From positions 9,802,075 to 9,866,074 of the forward strand of contig NC_135563.1 of NCBI RefSeq assembly GCF_964340395.1: a stretch of 64,000 nt of DNA, read 5' to 3'. The stretch comes from Glandiceps talaboti. Lineage: Eukaryota > Hemichordata > Enteropneusta > Spengelidae. The position numbers and the translations under genes are program-made. Shown here one piece after another: positions 40,001-49,925 of this stretch; the first letter of the stretch is position 1, and every line of letters begins with the position of its first letter. The notes under the pieces were generated by a model. The model worked only from the letters and a program-made list of their open reading frames with translations. It did not search any database and was not told the DNA's origin.

Positions 40001-43000
40001 ACAATAATAATCAATAACACTGCTTTATGAGTTTCTTATTGGTGCTAATATTTTGAAGTAAGAAATTGGCCTTCAACTTTCCTTTGGCCACATGTACATG
40101 TACTACTTGTTTGATATTATGATGTACTTTGATTTTTTGGGAATATAATTATATGTAAATTGATGCTAATTTATGCTAATGAGCCGATATCCTATCAACA
40201 ACTCCTGGGGAGAACACTGGTCCTGGAATGCTGTATAGTCATATCTACAGTACTTGGGCAGGGTTTGAATTTAACTTCTATGTTTGGTCGTAAGATTGTG
40301 CTGTCATTGATACGTGAACCAGGGGTAATTATTGTGAGCACCTTGCACTCTCAGGATGAAAGGTGCATTGTAAATTCACATTATTATTATAAAATGTGAA
40401 TGTAATACAATTTTAAAAAAAAGAAAACCAGACTTGTTGACCATCACCACGGTGCCATGTGAAGCCAAAATGACTCAAATATATCAAGACATCAATTAGA
40501 AAAAAACATTTGTCATTGTTGGTGACCTTTTTAATCACTCCCAACATGCAGTTCTATGGCAGATTTGATCATGCACTTTATGAGTATGTAGGGTTTTTGG
40601 CAGCCTACACAAACAGTGAGCAGAAAAAAATAAAAAAATAAAAAATAAAAAATAAAAAAATTAAAAAAAATTAAAAAAAATAAATAAATAAATAAATAAA
40701 TAAATTAATTAATTAAAAAAATCAAAAAATAAAGTAATTAATTAATTAATTGAAAAAAAATCTGTTATCATGAATCCTGGGTTGCATACATATGGTAACC
40801 ATGCATAGACAGGCAAAGATGCTATATACATGAATCATTGTGTGATCAAGGTCCATTGTAAACAAATCAAAATTTCACATTCGTTTTCTAACCTACCATT
40901 TCAAAGTTATTACATTTTACTGTACTGTGTTATACGTTGAAACAAGGTCAACAATGGCACAGACTGTGCTTGGTCATATGTAGGGTGTGAATTAAAGAGC
41001 GCCCTCAATGTCAGTTCTGTTAGTCTAGCCACAGATACTCTGATGATGGATGTCTCTTTTCACAACACACAGAATTACCAATCTGAAGTACTGGGGTCGA
41101 AGTGAAGCAATCATCACCAAAACTCTCCAGTTACTTAGTGACTTGTCAATAGGCTACAGCAGTGTCAGGAAACTCATCAAGCTAGAAGCTGTACAATTTA
41201 TGTTAAATAATCATACTGTAAGTATTACTCATCGATAGTGTACCCTTTTTGATGAACAGCGCCACCACTTGACAATGTAGAGAATCGAATAAGTCAAAGT
41301 CACATCATTCATCATCAATACATTTGTTGGTAAACAGCGCCATCTCTTGACAATGCAGTGAAATTAATGAGTCAAGGGTTACATCATTCATCACTATTAC
41401 ATCTCTCAGTAAAGTTCACTTGAAGGGAAAACAAATTTGTGTAAATCAAGTCAGTTTCTGCTCAGAATTGAAAATTTATTTCTCCAAGTTAGCTCAGACT
41501 TCATGTACATATACTGAATTCAATATGGTGGTCAGAATTTTGGCTGGGTGTATTTGTTAGTGTTTGTACACAAAATGGCCCGGCCAACAAGCGTTTGGTA
41601 TGAGATGTGAACTTGAATAATTGATCCCAGTTCCTGCAAATGAAAGGGAATTTGTACTAGGATGTGAAAGCGAGAATCATGCTCCTGTACTGTAGATCTG
41701 TTGATATTCACTGCAATTGTAATAAAATTTTGAGTGTCCCAAGTAACTTTTTTGTAGCATGGGACCCCACGGCTACTTCTGTGCGTGAGCTTATTTCTTT
41801 AATCTTTTGTGTATCTAATGTCACTCGCCATACTACTACTTTTCAGCAGAGTGAACATTTTTCATTTCTTGGCATCAACGGTACAACTCTCAACGACATG
41901 AGATGCAGAACAACCTTCTACACAGCACTAGGAAGATTACTCATGGTAGACCTCGGAGAAGATGAACAAAGATTTGAAAACTTTATATCACCTTTGACTA
42001 CAGCTTTTGAATACGTAGGCACACAGCTTGCAAATTATGAAAGTCCAGGGCTTTTTCAAGAAGAACAAGCAAAGGTAAAGGACACACCACAAAGGGTACA
42101 GCCTTCCGTATGATAATGACAGTTTACCACTGATTCAGCCTAGCCTCTAACGTTTTATCAACATGACTTCGACTCTGTGTGCCACACATGTATTACGATA
42201 CATGCACATGTGATTTTTTTTACCCATGCTTACTTGTGGGTCAGAAATTTTGGGGGTTTGAAAAGTATTAGCCTTGAAAGGATCCAGTACTTGGAATGTA
42301 GAAATGGTGTCTTTGAAGATCCACTGAACGTTTTAGGGGCACATGTGAAAATATATTGGCCTTGTTCTATTTCGACCATCTAGCATGAAGTAAATGCTAT
42401 TGCGGGTACCAAGAAAAAAAAGAAAATGATACGTTGGAAGTTACAAAGCAACTGTTTTTTATACTCCTTTACTATACAGAAATTTGGAATTTAGTCAATA
42501 AATGTTGTCTACTTGACCATTTTTTTCTCATAATAATTCATTGTTTTGTTCTTTTCTTATCCACAGAGGACGTTGATAGGTCTTGTGCGAGATCTACGTG
42601 GTGTAGCCTTTGCTATTAATACAAAGACCAGTTACATGATGTTGTTTGACTGGATGTATCCTTTATAGACGTAATGCCGGTTTCAAGATGCACTGCGCGT
42701 CTCTCCACACAATGTCATGTATTGTGGGGTTTGCACACACTACTCAGGGGGATGTTTGTCACCTGAACGTACCCTGGGTTCCCCATAAAATCCCTCTCTG
42801 TCATTGATGGTGTTTAGTCTTTGTTCTATAAAATCACCCATAATCAAAGAGGTCAACATATCTTTCCATCATTTCCTGATCAAAATGTTATTTCAAACAT
42901 AATAAAGACAAAACAAGACTAAATATAACCCAGAACCCATAGTTCATGAAAATGTCTTTATTTCCTGGAGAGCATTCTGATTTAATAAGTGCTGTTTAAA

Positions 43001-43526
43001 TCAGACCCTTCCTAGTTAAATCAGACCCTTCCTAGTTAATACACTCAAGCCAATAACATAGTACATTTCCTTAACCTTGACCTTTGTCTTCAGCTATCCC
43101 ACATATACGCCTATTTTATTACGTGCAATAGAAATCTGGTACCATGACCCGGCAGTTACAACGCCAGTTTTGAAACTGATGGCAGAACTAGTACAGAATA
43201 GAACACAGAGATTACAATTTGATGTGTCGTCTCCCAATGGAATCTTATTGTTCAGAGAAACAAGTAAAATGATTGTCAGCTATGGTAAGGAACTCTTCTC
43301 TGTTTATTTAGCGCCCTCAACTGGCAACGCCTTAGCTTGTGATTGTTTGATAGACTTTTGTTTTAAAGTTTTCACTGTGGCAGCCTCTATAATGAATATA
43401 TCATTTTGTTTGTTTCATTTTTAGAAGAGTAACTTTTACTTTTGTTGCCTTTTATTTCAGGAACAAGAGTGTTAACTTTAGGTGATGTACCCAAAGATAA
43501 TATTTATCAAATGAGATATCCTTTCA

Positions 43527-43599
<73 letters not shown>

Positions 43600-46500
43600 C
43601 GTTCATTCATGCCTTCATGCGTGTGAATCTGTGTGTATGCATGTGTGTGTATGTATGTATGTATGTATGTATGTGTGTGATGTGTGTGTGTGTATGTATG
43701 TATGTATATGTGTGTATGTATGTATGTATGTATGTATGTATGTATGTACATGTATATATGTATGTGTGATGTATGTGTATGTATGTGTGTATGTATGTAT
43801 GTATGTATGTATGTATGTATGTATGTGTGTGTGTATGTATGTATGTATGTATGTATGTGTGTATGTATGTACATATGATGTGTGAGTGTTTGTTAATTTC
43901 TTGTAGAATTCCTTAACAGTGTCTTACATTGAAAGGTATATCAATATGTTTCAACATGTTGAAAGCAGCACTGTGTGGAAACTATGTTAATTTTGGGGTA
44001 TTTCAACTGTATGGTGATGATGCCCTTGAAAACGCATTACAGACGTTTGTCAAACTACTGTTATCTATTCCACATAGTGATTTATTGGTAAGTATCAAGA
44101 ACAAAGAAAGAGTGACATCCTAACAATCGACGGTACCACAAGTTGTCTATGTGTTATGCCAGTCAGTGTGACCCCTAGTATGTTATCAGAAGGATAGAGC
44201 TCAGTGTAATATCTTCAGTATTTGTCACTCAGTTGGGAAGAATTTTTGTGGCTATGCAGAAAGTGAAGGTGTTTGGAGTATGATTTTCATTGCATCAAGA
44301 GAATTCTTGGAAACTACAAGAAGGTTTGGCACACTATGACTATGGTAATCGAGGCTTTGGTTTACTAAGATAGACACAAACTGAAACTATTATCGCAAGG
44401 CCTTGATACAACAGTGATAAGCTATTGAATGGATATTGGTTTAATAGTCTCAGTGGGACAGCTCTCTGAGAACTAGTATTTTTTCAGTTGCCACACACAT
44501 ACAGATCTACCAGTCCATAGGACGACAGAGACAGCATTTTATTGATGTTTTAGGACTTCCAATGTTCACAGTATCTTTGATCACAGGGTGATTAGAATCG
44601 CACAACAGAGCAACCGCTATCACCCGCTTGTGTAATGCACCACTTGAACATATAGTTTTAGTATGAGTCTATCTTAGTAAACTGAAGCCTTGATTACCAG
44701 ATTAATACAGGTAGAATGCTATTCAGATAAAACACTATTCATGGTGCTGTAACAAAATTATTATCAATTCTTTTTTGAATCCTGTGTACCATATCTGTGG
44801 TTAATGGTGTGTTGATTCATTTTGTTGATATAAATTGCCATGTTATTATTCATATTTCAGGACTATCCCAAACTCAGTCAGTCCTACTATGCCTTATTGG
44901 AGTGCCTAGCCCAAGATCATATGAACTTTATTTCCAATTTAGAACCCCAAGTTTTCTTGTATATACTTTCATCAATATCAGAAGGTTTAGTAGCTTTAGG
45001 TAAGTATATATAAGTTTACACCTTGCAAGAACCATTTAGAACAAAAAATATGGAATATATACTGTTGTCGTTCGACGTAACGACAACGCATGTCTATGTC
45101 ACAACAATGTGTGTTTATGTCACTGGTAATGCTGGGTTCGAAATATGAGTCAAACGTTCAAAATTACCTTTACTTTCCATAATTTTTCTTTGATATTACT
45201 GGCACTAGTATGATTATGTTATCCTCCAATATCTTTCTTCATTCAGCCGGAAAATACTCGTGACCCAAGGGTTTGTCATCACGAGTCGATAGACTCGTAG
45301 TGACAAAGACCCCATTAGGTCACGAGTATTTTCCTCGGCTGAACAAAGAAAGATATTGGGGGATAACATCTAATCGTTCAAACTCTGACTGGATGTGTGA
45401 CTGTAGGTTGAACGATTTAAAAGATATGCATAAGAGATTTGATTTCATATCCCAAGTACGTATGTTTATCCATTGTTCCTTTTTATACAGATACAATGGT
45501 TTGCACCGGATGTTGTACAATCTTGGATCACATCGTTACCTATCTCTTTAAGAGGTTATCAAAAACAAGTAAAAAACGAGCCAATGCCATCCAAGAAAAT
45601 GAAACATTCTTAAGAATATTAGAAGTACATCCAGATATACTACAACAGGTAAGTATGAGTCCCATACCCAGAATAATGTTGTACCTTGTGGACTTAAAGG
45701 CCAAGGTTTCAATCCCAGGATCGCTAATTAGTGTTGTCCTATCATTTATTGTGGACCAACTTTTTTTAAAAGCTCTGCCAGACAACTGTTTTTCACACCT
45801 ACATTTTAATACTAATCCAAGCAACACCTATAACATAATGTTTAATATAATTTTATTCCTTGCTATCTTAAAAAGTAATGCCAAGCCAGGAAATCAAGGT
45901 ATCTTCATAAACTTTGGGTTCTGGAGAGAGTCACTTCATGATTTCATATCACACAAATTTGTTGTTGTCACACTGTTGCCTCATTGGTTTTAGTATACAT
46001 GAATATTTATTAGATGAACAATGTATATTCATGACTTTATGTGAAGGAAGTGAGCACTTAGGAGTCATGAATATTCAGTGTTCATCTAATCCATACTCAT
46101 GCCTGCTTAGGAGAACATCATAATTTTTTGTGAAAATACCTTTATTTGCAGGTGCGGTGTTTCCCTTTTAAATATGACAGTAATGGATAACTAGAAATTG
46201 TCGTCATCAATGGTGCATGCTTTGTCGACATAGAAGACTTGTTGTTTGAGCCTTTTTCATGTTAACATTGTATTACTTGTTTTGTTGTTAGATGTTATCA
46301 ACAGTATTAAACATTATTATGTTTGAAGACTGTAGGAATCAATGGTCAATGTCCAGACCTTTACTTGGTCTTATACTCCTCAATGAAGAGGTGGGTACAT
46401 TATAACGAACACTGCCCTCACTGGTGTAAAATGACAGTCTTTTAACTTGTGATTTCACTTTGATTAATAGAAACTGGATGTTATAAATGAGAATAAAATG

Positions 46501-47601
46501 TGTTGGTTTCATGTTTCATTCACTTTCATTTATCAGTTTGGTGCTAGTGTAGATGTGAACTTAGGTAGAAATGAGATGTTGGCGGGGGGAGGGGGGGGGG
46601 GCGCATTGCTGGGCAAACTCTGTTACATGGATTGTCAGCTGTTTGTATTGTTTTTGTAATAGGCCTTTCCAAAATTTGCATGGAGGCACGCCACTTCCTG
46701 TCGGTGTGTACATTGGGGGTTTACATGGTATAGGTTACATCACTTACAATTTACTTGGAAACATCAAGTTGATCTTGTGCCTTTATAGGGTATCTTTGCT
46801 GTGGGAAATTGCATCATGGGAGTCAGCAGAAATTATATATTCAAGTTGCACAATGAATATTCATGAGGGTTGATTTACACTGAAGGGTATAGGCACCCGG
46901 GGCTCATGAATATTCAGTGTTCAACTTGAATACATTATTTCTTCAGATTCCCAGTTCATAATAGGATAGTTCATAATAGGATACTAAACAAATAACAACA
47001 ACAGCAGCTAATACCTACAGCCCTTGGTTATCTTTTCAGTACTTCACAGAGTTACGGAAGAGAATAATCAGTTCCCAGCCATTAGAGAAACAGGAATCCA
47101 TGCATGTGTGTTTTGAAAACCTCATGGATGGCATTGAACGAAATTTGCTCACCAAGAACAGAGATAGGTAAGAGACAGAATTGTCAACTCTTTGTTTGAA
47201 TTAGGCATGAGTGCACCTGCAGCCTGTAGATTGCAAGCCAGCCACTCAAACCATTCAACCATCATGATTCTCAAATTAAACCAAAACCCATGGTTATTCT
47301 ACTTGCACCTTTACAATCATCTTGGCCAATTGGAAGGGAGATGGAAAAAGATCAATTTTTGTGAGCAAATGGGGCACACATTTGGGATGTCAGGATTATC
47401 GCCAATCTGAAAATATTTGCAAATTTCTTTTCAAATATACTGTATCCACTACTTTTCTCTTGAATGATTGAAAGTTTTCTCTTCCATTCTTTTTTTTCCA
47501 GGTTTACACAAAACTTATCAGTGTTCCGCAGGGAAGTTAACGACTCCTTGAAATCACCAGCCAATTCAGTACCCATGACAGCCAGTGAAATGATGAGCTA
47601 A
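23179..47601 (+). CDS. XPO7: Exportin-7 / RanBP17 family nuclear transport receptor, complete
   Basis: Importin-beta superfamily carrier that binds RanGTP and exports (also imports) cargo through nuclear pores. Coding exons: 23179-23193, 24405-24551, 25981-26074, 27437-27507, 28372-28467, 28964-29029, 29351-29455, 30065-30103, 30836-30962, 31684-31757, 33560-33679, 34379-34525, 35529-35762, 35995-36130, 37319-37424, 37857-37992, 38789-38862, 41073-41217, 41847-42074, 42567-42655, 43094-43284, 43461-43515, 43928-44087, 44861-44999, 45491-45648, 46292-46390, 47040-47167, 47502-47601. Phases close to 1092 codons plus TAA; human XPO7 is 1087. The N-terminus [18 protein letters not shown] and the segment [18 protein letters not shown] form the importin-N region. 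Helical HEAT-type repeats follow, with near-identical stretches such as [54 protein letters not shown] and [13 protein letters not shown]. The C-terminus ends SEMMS, close to human NDMMS. Introns 20 and 22 are U12-type, and intron 22 is AT-AC; every other intron is GT-AG. Vertebrates have two copies (XPO7, RANBP17); this is probably their single ancestor. Confidence 0.98.
24676..24906 (+). mobile_element. Inverted-repeat element, family B (copy 1, 3' arm lost)
   Basis: Starts AAAGGTATTTTCATAAACGT and GGATTCTGGAGTCATTTCTT, as in the 45893 copy. It then carries TTAGATGAACAATGAATATT (24820-24839), but the matching right arm of the hairpin is degraded. It lies in XPO7 intron 2. Confidence 0.65.
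24971..25340 (+). mobile_element. tRNA-derived SINE, family 1 (copy b, fullest)
   Basis: Pol III promoter boxes are visible: A box TGGGCAAATGG (24983-24993, one mismatch to consensus) and B box GGTTCGAGCACC (25027-25038), 34 bases apart. A body follows, and a 3' part with AAAGCGCTTTGAACAC and AAAGTGCTATATAAAA, typical of SINE tails in marine invertebrates. It lies in XPO7 intron 2, sense orientation. Confidence 0.8.
26075..26345 (+). repeat. Degenerate tandem repeat after XPO7 exon 3
   Basis: Four or so diverged units of 55-75 bases share TTGAGATGTCTG, GTTGGACT and GTTGACAGGCTGTAGAGCAC, starting right at the exon 3 donor. Confidence 0.75.
26905..27345 (+). repeat. Tandem repeat of about 125 bases in XPO7 intron 3
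   Basis: About 3.5 copies of a unit containing CTTTCTGTCTATTATTCCTC, TAAGCTCTGATGCATGAATT and TTGAGTGGGTGGTGTTGATA. Confidence 0.85.
27952..28032 (+). repeat. Two-copy 43-base tandem in XPO7 intron 4
   Basis: GCAAGGGTTTATGGGAAAAC followed by CACTGG(G)TGATGACATCAT occurs twice, almost identical, so the duplication is recent. Confidence 0.8.
28480..28905. repeat. CAC/ACC/ATC trinucleotide-rich tract
   Basis: A purine/pyrimidine-biased, C- and A-only-rich degenerate trinucleotide stretch fills most of XPO7 intron 5; it starts within 15 bases of the exon 5 donor. Confidence 0.9.
29524..29890. repeat. GT / TATG compound microsatellite
   Basis: (GT)n followed by (GTAT)n, with a GTTT patch at the end, in XPO7 intron 7. 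Confidence 0.97.
30452..30835 (+). repeat. Array of decoy XPO7 exon 9 acceptors and partial exons
   Basis: The acceptor TTTGACAG plus CATGGT...ATGACCCAGCTACT of exon 9 recurs with pseudo-exon starts at 30452, 30557, 30649 and 30741, before the true exon at 30836; spacing is about 92-105 bases. The first copy keeps about 54 bases of exon sequence in frame ([12 protein letters not shown]). The next three gain one G, making an immediate in-frame TAA (CAT GGT TTG TAA). Between copies is TTCATTGAATGATTCATTGA. Confidence 0.9.
31985..32240. mobile_element. Long palindromic element in XPO7 intron 10
   Basis: Arms of about 100 bases fold back on each other: GGCACTGATAGTATGCACGC pairs with GCTTGCACACTATCAATGCC, and TTATCACACTGTGAACACAA with TTGTGTTCACAGTGAGATAA. 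The loop is near 32098-32128. The pattern fits a foldback transposon; no coding capacity. Confidence 0.7.
33988..34105. repeat. GT and CTGTGT microsatellite
   Basis: (GT)n grades into (CTGTGT)n in XPO7 intron 11. Confidence 0.96.
34130..34264 (-). mobile_element. tRNA-derived SINE head, family 2
   Basis: On the minus strand TGGCTGAGTAT (34257-34247) and GGTTCAAGCCC (34214-34204) fit Pol III A and B boxes at tRNA-like spacing, with ACCACTTGCCTCTTACC between. It differs from family 1. It lies in XPO7 intron 11 just after a GT/CTGTGT microsatellite. A degenerate tRNA gene is the alternative, but no acceptor stem is evident. Confidence 0.6.
34526..35045 (+). repeat. Tandem repeat at the XPO7 intron 12 donor, about 6 copies
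   Basis: A unit of 66 to 91 bases (ATAAGGGAGGGCAGTAAAGG, TTGTTATTGCATC, CCTCATTTGCATATCATGTA) starts right after the exon 12 donor. Several units repeat a GTAAGTTTC that resembles the real donor region (GTAAATGTAAGTTC), so intronic sequence next to the splice site was amplified. The unit also contains an octamer-like ATTTGCATA. Confidence 0.9.
35325..35482. repeat. ATCA tetranucleotide microsatellite
   Basis: (CAAT)n with CAAC and CAGT variants, ending about 45 bases before XPO7 exon 13. Confidence 0.96.
38061..38735 (+). repeat. 50-base tandem repeat in XPO7 intron 16, about 13 copies
   Basis: The unit reads TGTTCTGATAGCCTTATTGT then TGTGAAGTGTGACTCAAGTG and TCTAATACTG. It starts about 70 bases after the exon 16 donor and ends about 50 bases before exon 17. 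Left-hand units carry GGATCAAG; central ones carry GACTCAAG, showing that one variant spread. Confidence 0.92.
39055..40219. mobile_element. Possible hAT-like non-autonomous element
   Basis: The stretch starts CAGTGTTCTCC and ends GGAGAACACTG, an 11-base terminal inverted repeat of hAT style. It is flanked on both sides by GTCCTG (39049-39054 and 40220-40225). hAT elements normally make 8-base duplications, so the 6-base match is not decisive. The interior has CCCGATACGCTAT repeats near 39080-39140 and a promoter-like cluster at 39810-39845. It lies in XPO7 intron 17 and holds no long reading frame. Confidence 0.45.
40624..40760. repeat. A-rich AAAAAT/AATA/AATT simple repeat
   Basis: Low-complexity A/T sequence in XPO7 intron 17. 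Confidence 0.9.
42656..43093 (+). other. U12-type GT-AG intron (XPO7 intron 20)
   Basis: The donor reads GTATCCTTT, the minor-spliceosome 5' consensus. TTCCTTAAC at 43067-43075 matches the U12 branch-point consensus, about 20 bases before the AG at 43092-43093. Exon 20 ends DW plus AT and exon 21 starts C TAT CCC, giving DW-I-YP as in human EWIYP, so the splice sites are fixed by frame and homology. The intron also holds a short tandem (TTAAATCAGACCCTTCCTAG, two copies near 43009-43040). Confidence 0.9.
43516..43927 (+). other. U12-type AT-AC intron (XPO7 intron 22)
   Basis: The intron begins ATATCCTTT and ends TCTTAC, with branch-point consensus TTCCTTAAC at 43909-43917, about 12 bases from the end. 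Joining ATG AG to A TTG AAA GGT gives [10 protein letters not shown], matching human [16 protein letters not shown] reading (donor after TTTCAAG at 43529, acceptor AG at 43933-43934) runs into a stop within about ten codons, so it is excluded. Most of the intron (43530-43877) is a GT/TATG microsatellite. Confidence 0.93.
43530..43877. repeat. GT / TATG microsatellite inside the AT-AC intron
   Basis: Fills about 85 percent of XPO7 intron 22 and starts only 14 bases after the AT-type donor. Confidence 0.97.
44343..44700 (+). mobile_element. Inverted-repeat element, family A (copy 1)
   Basis: Long terminal inverted repeats of about 48 bases: GGCTTTGGTTTACTAAGATA and its partner TATCTTAGTAAACTGAAGCC. 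The interior carries ATCACAGGGTGATTAGAATC and GCTATCACCCGCTTGTGTAA, shared with copies at 57413 and 59527. No open reading frame of note. It lies in XPO7 intron 23. Confidence 0.8.
45212..45374. mobile_element. Palindromic element, family E (copy 1)
   Basis: Almost the whole 163 bases is one inverted repeat: TCCAATATCTTTCTTCATTC with its partner at 45341-45364, and AAAATACTCGTGACC with GGTCACGAGTATTTT. The centre, ACGAGTC...GACTCGT, also pairs. It lies in XPO7 intron 24. Confidence 0.75.
45893..46152 (+). mobile_element. Inverted-repeat element, family B (copy 2, intact)
   Basis: Terminal repeats AAGGTATCTTCATAAACTTT and the inverted TGTGAAAATACCTTTAT bound about 260 bases. A strong inner hairpin has arms 46009-46035 and 46063-46090, each containing the near-palindrome ATGAATATTCAT. 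It lies in XPO7 intron 25. No coding capacity. Confidence 0.75.
46776..46934 (+). mobile_element. Inverted-repeat element, family B (copy 3, partial)
   Basis: GGGTATCTTTGCTGTGGGAA and ATTGCATCATGGGAGTCAGC recall the other copies. The inner hairpin is intact (46839-46867 with 46903-46931), but its outer arm sequence differs from copy 2 while still pairing with itself. It lies in XPO7 intron 26. Confidence 0.65.
47196..47271 (-). mobile_element. tRNA-derived SINE, family 1 (fragment c)
   Basis: The minus strand reads ATCATGATGGTTGAATGG, GTGGCTGGCTTGCAATC and GGCTGCAGGTGCACTC, aligning to the head of the SINE at 24971. Only the tRNA-like head is recognisable. It lies in XPO7 intron 27. Confidence 0.6.
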
Positions 47602-48365
47602 TGCCGCCTGCCTACCCTGTACCTTTTATAGAGAAGTCCAAACACAATGCTTGGCTTAGACCATTCCAGTTTTGCAGGGAGGGGGGAAGGGTTGTGAAGG
47701 CAAATAAATCATCAGATGGAGGGGGGGGGGGGGGGCAACTACTTTTGTAATGGCAAGGAGTCAGCAAACTTTTTTTGATTCTGGTTTAACCAAGTCAAAT
47801 TGTTTTATATGTAGACATATTATCCCGGTCTCTCAGAGGACAATTTTCGTAGGCTGTTGCCATAGTTTCAACACATGTATATGAAAGCTTTCAAATATGT
47901 ATGTCTGATCATCTAATCATAAGAACTTCAACCCAGCAGAATATTATATTTGTGTATATCAGATGCGTTTTTTTTCAAAGGTTGGACTTTGGAGTTCATT
48001 TCAAAGAGATGTCCGTTGATGTTTTTGTTTTTGTATTTTGTTGCGTTGCGTAGCGCTTCAGGGTATTTTTTCATGTCAAATTCTCAGATTTATATGCAAT
48101 ATTGTGAAGGCTTACATAGGATACTATTTTTTACCAAAAAAAAAGTCAAAATAAATTAGACACCAAAAACTGTAATACTTGTTTCTTACCCATATGTTAT
48201 GTATAGATGTTATGCATATATTAGCATATATTTGGATTCAGTCATTCCATTTGCTATGTGAGTTGGTCATAAGATATATATATACCCATGCTCCCTTTAT
48301 GTCCATATTTTTTCTTGTGCACTCTCTGAGAATAATTATATGTATATGAGGATAATGAAGCAGCA

Positions 48366-48642
48366 GTCACACACACACACACGCACACACACACACACTC
48401 AAGTACGTATGTACGTATGTACGTACGTACGTACATACATGCATACATACAGGCACGCATGTCTGCATGCATACAGTCATACATACGCAGTACATATATA
48501 CATACACATACGTGCATGCACACAAACATACATGCATACTTACACATACATACACAATGCAGACATACATGCATACACACACACACGTACACATACATAC
48601 ATACATACATACATACATACTGACATACTGACATACTGACAT
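48366..48642. repeat. CA / ACGT / CATA compound microsatellite
   Basis: (CA)n, then (GTAC)n-like and (CATA)n tracts, then three CTGACATA units. It lies in the XPO7-PPP2R2 intergenic region. Confidence 0.95.
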
Positions 48643-49324
48643 GCAACTACCGTGTTCTGAACATAGAAACCTGTATAAGTTATATAGTCATTGTTTCAAA
48701 TGAAATGCTATTGGGAGACAAAGAGTTTGTGCATTGCCTATGTTTTAGGCTATAAATGGATAATGGGGCCTTTGAAAACCATAAAAACAGTTTGTGTATA
48801 GTTTATTTTCAGACCATTGTTTTGTTTCCAGACTCATACGTTTGTTTACGCAACACAGTTTGTTTCAAAAGAGAAGCAGAAGACAACAATAAATAAATAA
48901 ACGAATAAATAAATAAATAAATAGAGTATCACATAGCAGTAAAATTTATGGAAGATCTCCAATCTGTAATTGTCTATTTTCTTAAGAAATGTGAAAAAGG
49001 AAAGAAAACTTGCAATGTAACCTTACTTACTTACTGTAGGAATTAGTCTTATATGTTTAGTTTGTAGATGGTAGATTTTACTGACTGGATTGGACACACA
49101 CTGCGAAGTCAAAATGATCAACTTCACTGTATATACGACCAGGAATGGAGCCAACTTTAGTACTATTCACCCAATAATGTTTATTTGCTGGATTTTTTGC
49201 AAACACTGCCATGGCATTCATGTTGATGATGATGGTGATGATGATTCCTTAAACATGGGTTGACTTGACTAATAAACTAATAACATTTTCTGTTACCGAA
49301 AACAAGGGATATTGTGTTATGTAA

Positions 49325-49925
49325 GTTGAGCGAAGCAACATAAGGGGCCTTGTTAAGTTTGATGTATGACAAGCAACATAAGGGGCCTTGTTAAGTTTGA
49401 TGTATGACAAGCAACATAAGGGGCCTTGTTAAGTTTGATGTATGACAAGCAAGATCAGATGCGTGGCCTCATCATTTAAGCTATAGGAATTATATAAAGT
49501 GACAAGGGACCTTGTTACGCAAAAGTGAAGACTTAGAGCCTTTACAAGTGACTTAGGAGGCCTTGTAATATACTTGAATTACCTTCCATAAGATTGTGGC
49601 CTCCCTTTTTAAGCTATAGGGATTATATAAAGTAACTCGGGGCCTATTAAAGTAATTACAAATGACCAAGCTCCCACGCAGTGTAGCCCAGAATCCATCT
49701 CCCTACACCAATTTCCGCTTCCAGCCGAATATTTCAAGCATAAATTATGGGATATTGCTACGTAGGCGTATGACAAATGACATGGAGCCTTGTCATGTGA
49801 CTTAGGGGGCCTTGGTGAACCAAAGAATACACAGGTGGCCTAAGGGACCGTGTTTATATATTGGAATTAAAAGGGACATGTGGGGCCTTGTATTTAAGCT
49901 AAAGAATATGCAAGTGATATAATGG
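49325..49925. repeat. Array with three perfect 38-base repeats and diverged relatives
   Basis: Three identical 38-base units (AAGCAACATAAGGGGCCTTG then TTAAGTTTGATGTATGAC) lie at 49333-49446. Downstream to 49925 the GGGGCCTTGT motif recurs in diverged form, and AAGCTATAGGAATTATATAA recurs 132 bases apart (49478 and 49610). It looks like a decayed satellite with a freshly expanded edge. Confidence 0.8.
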
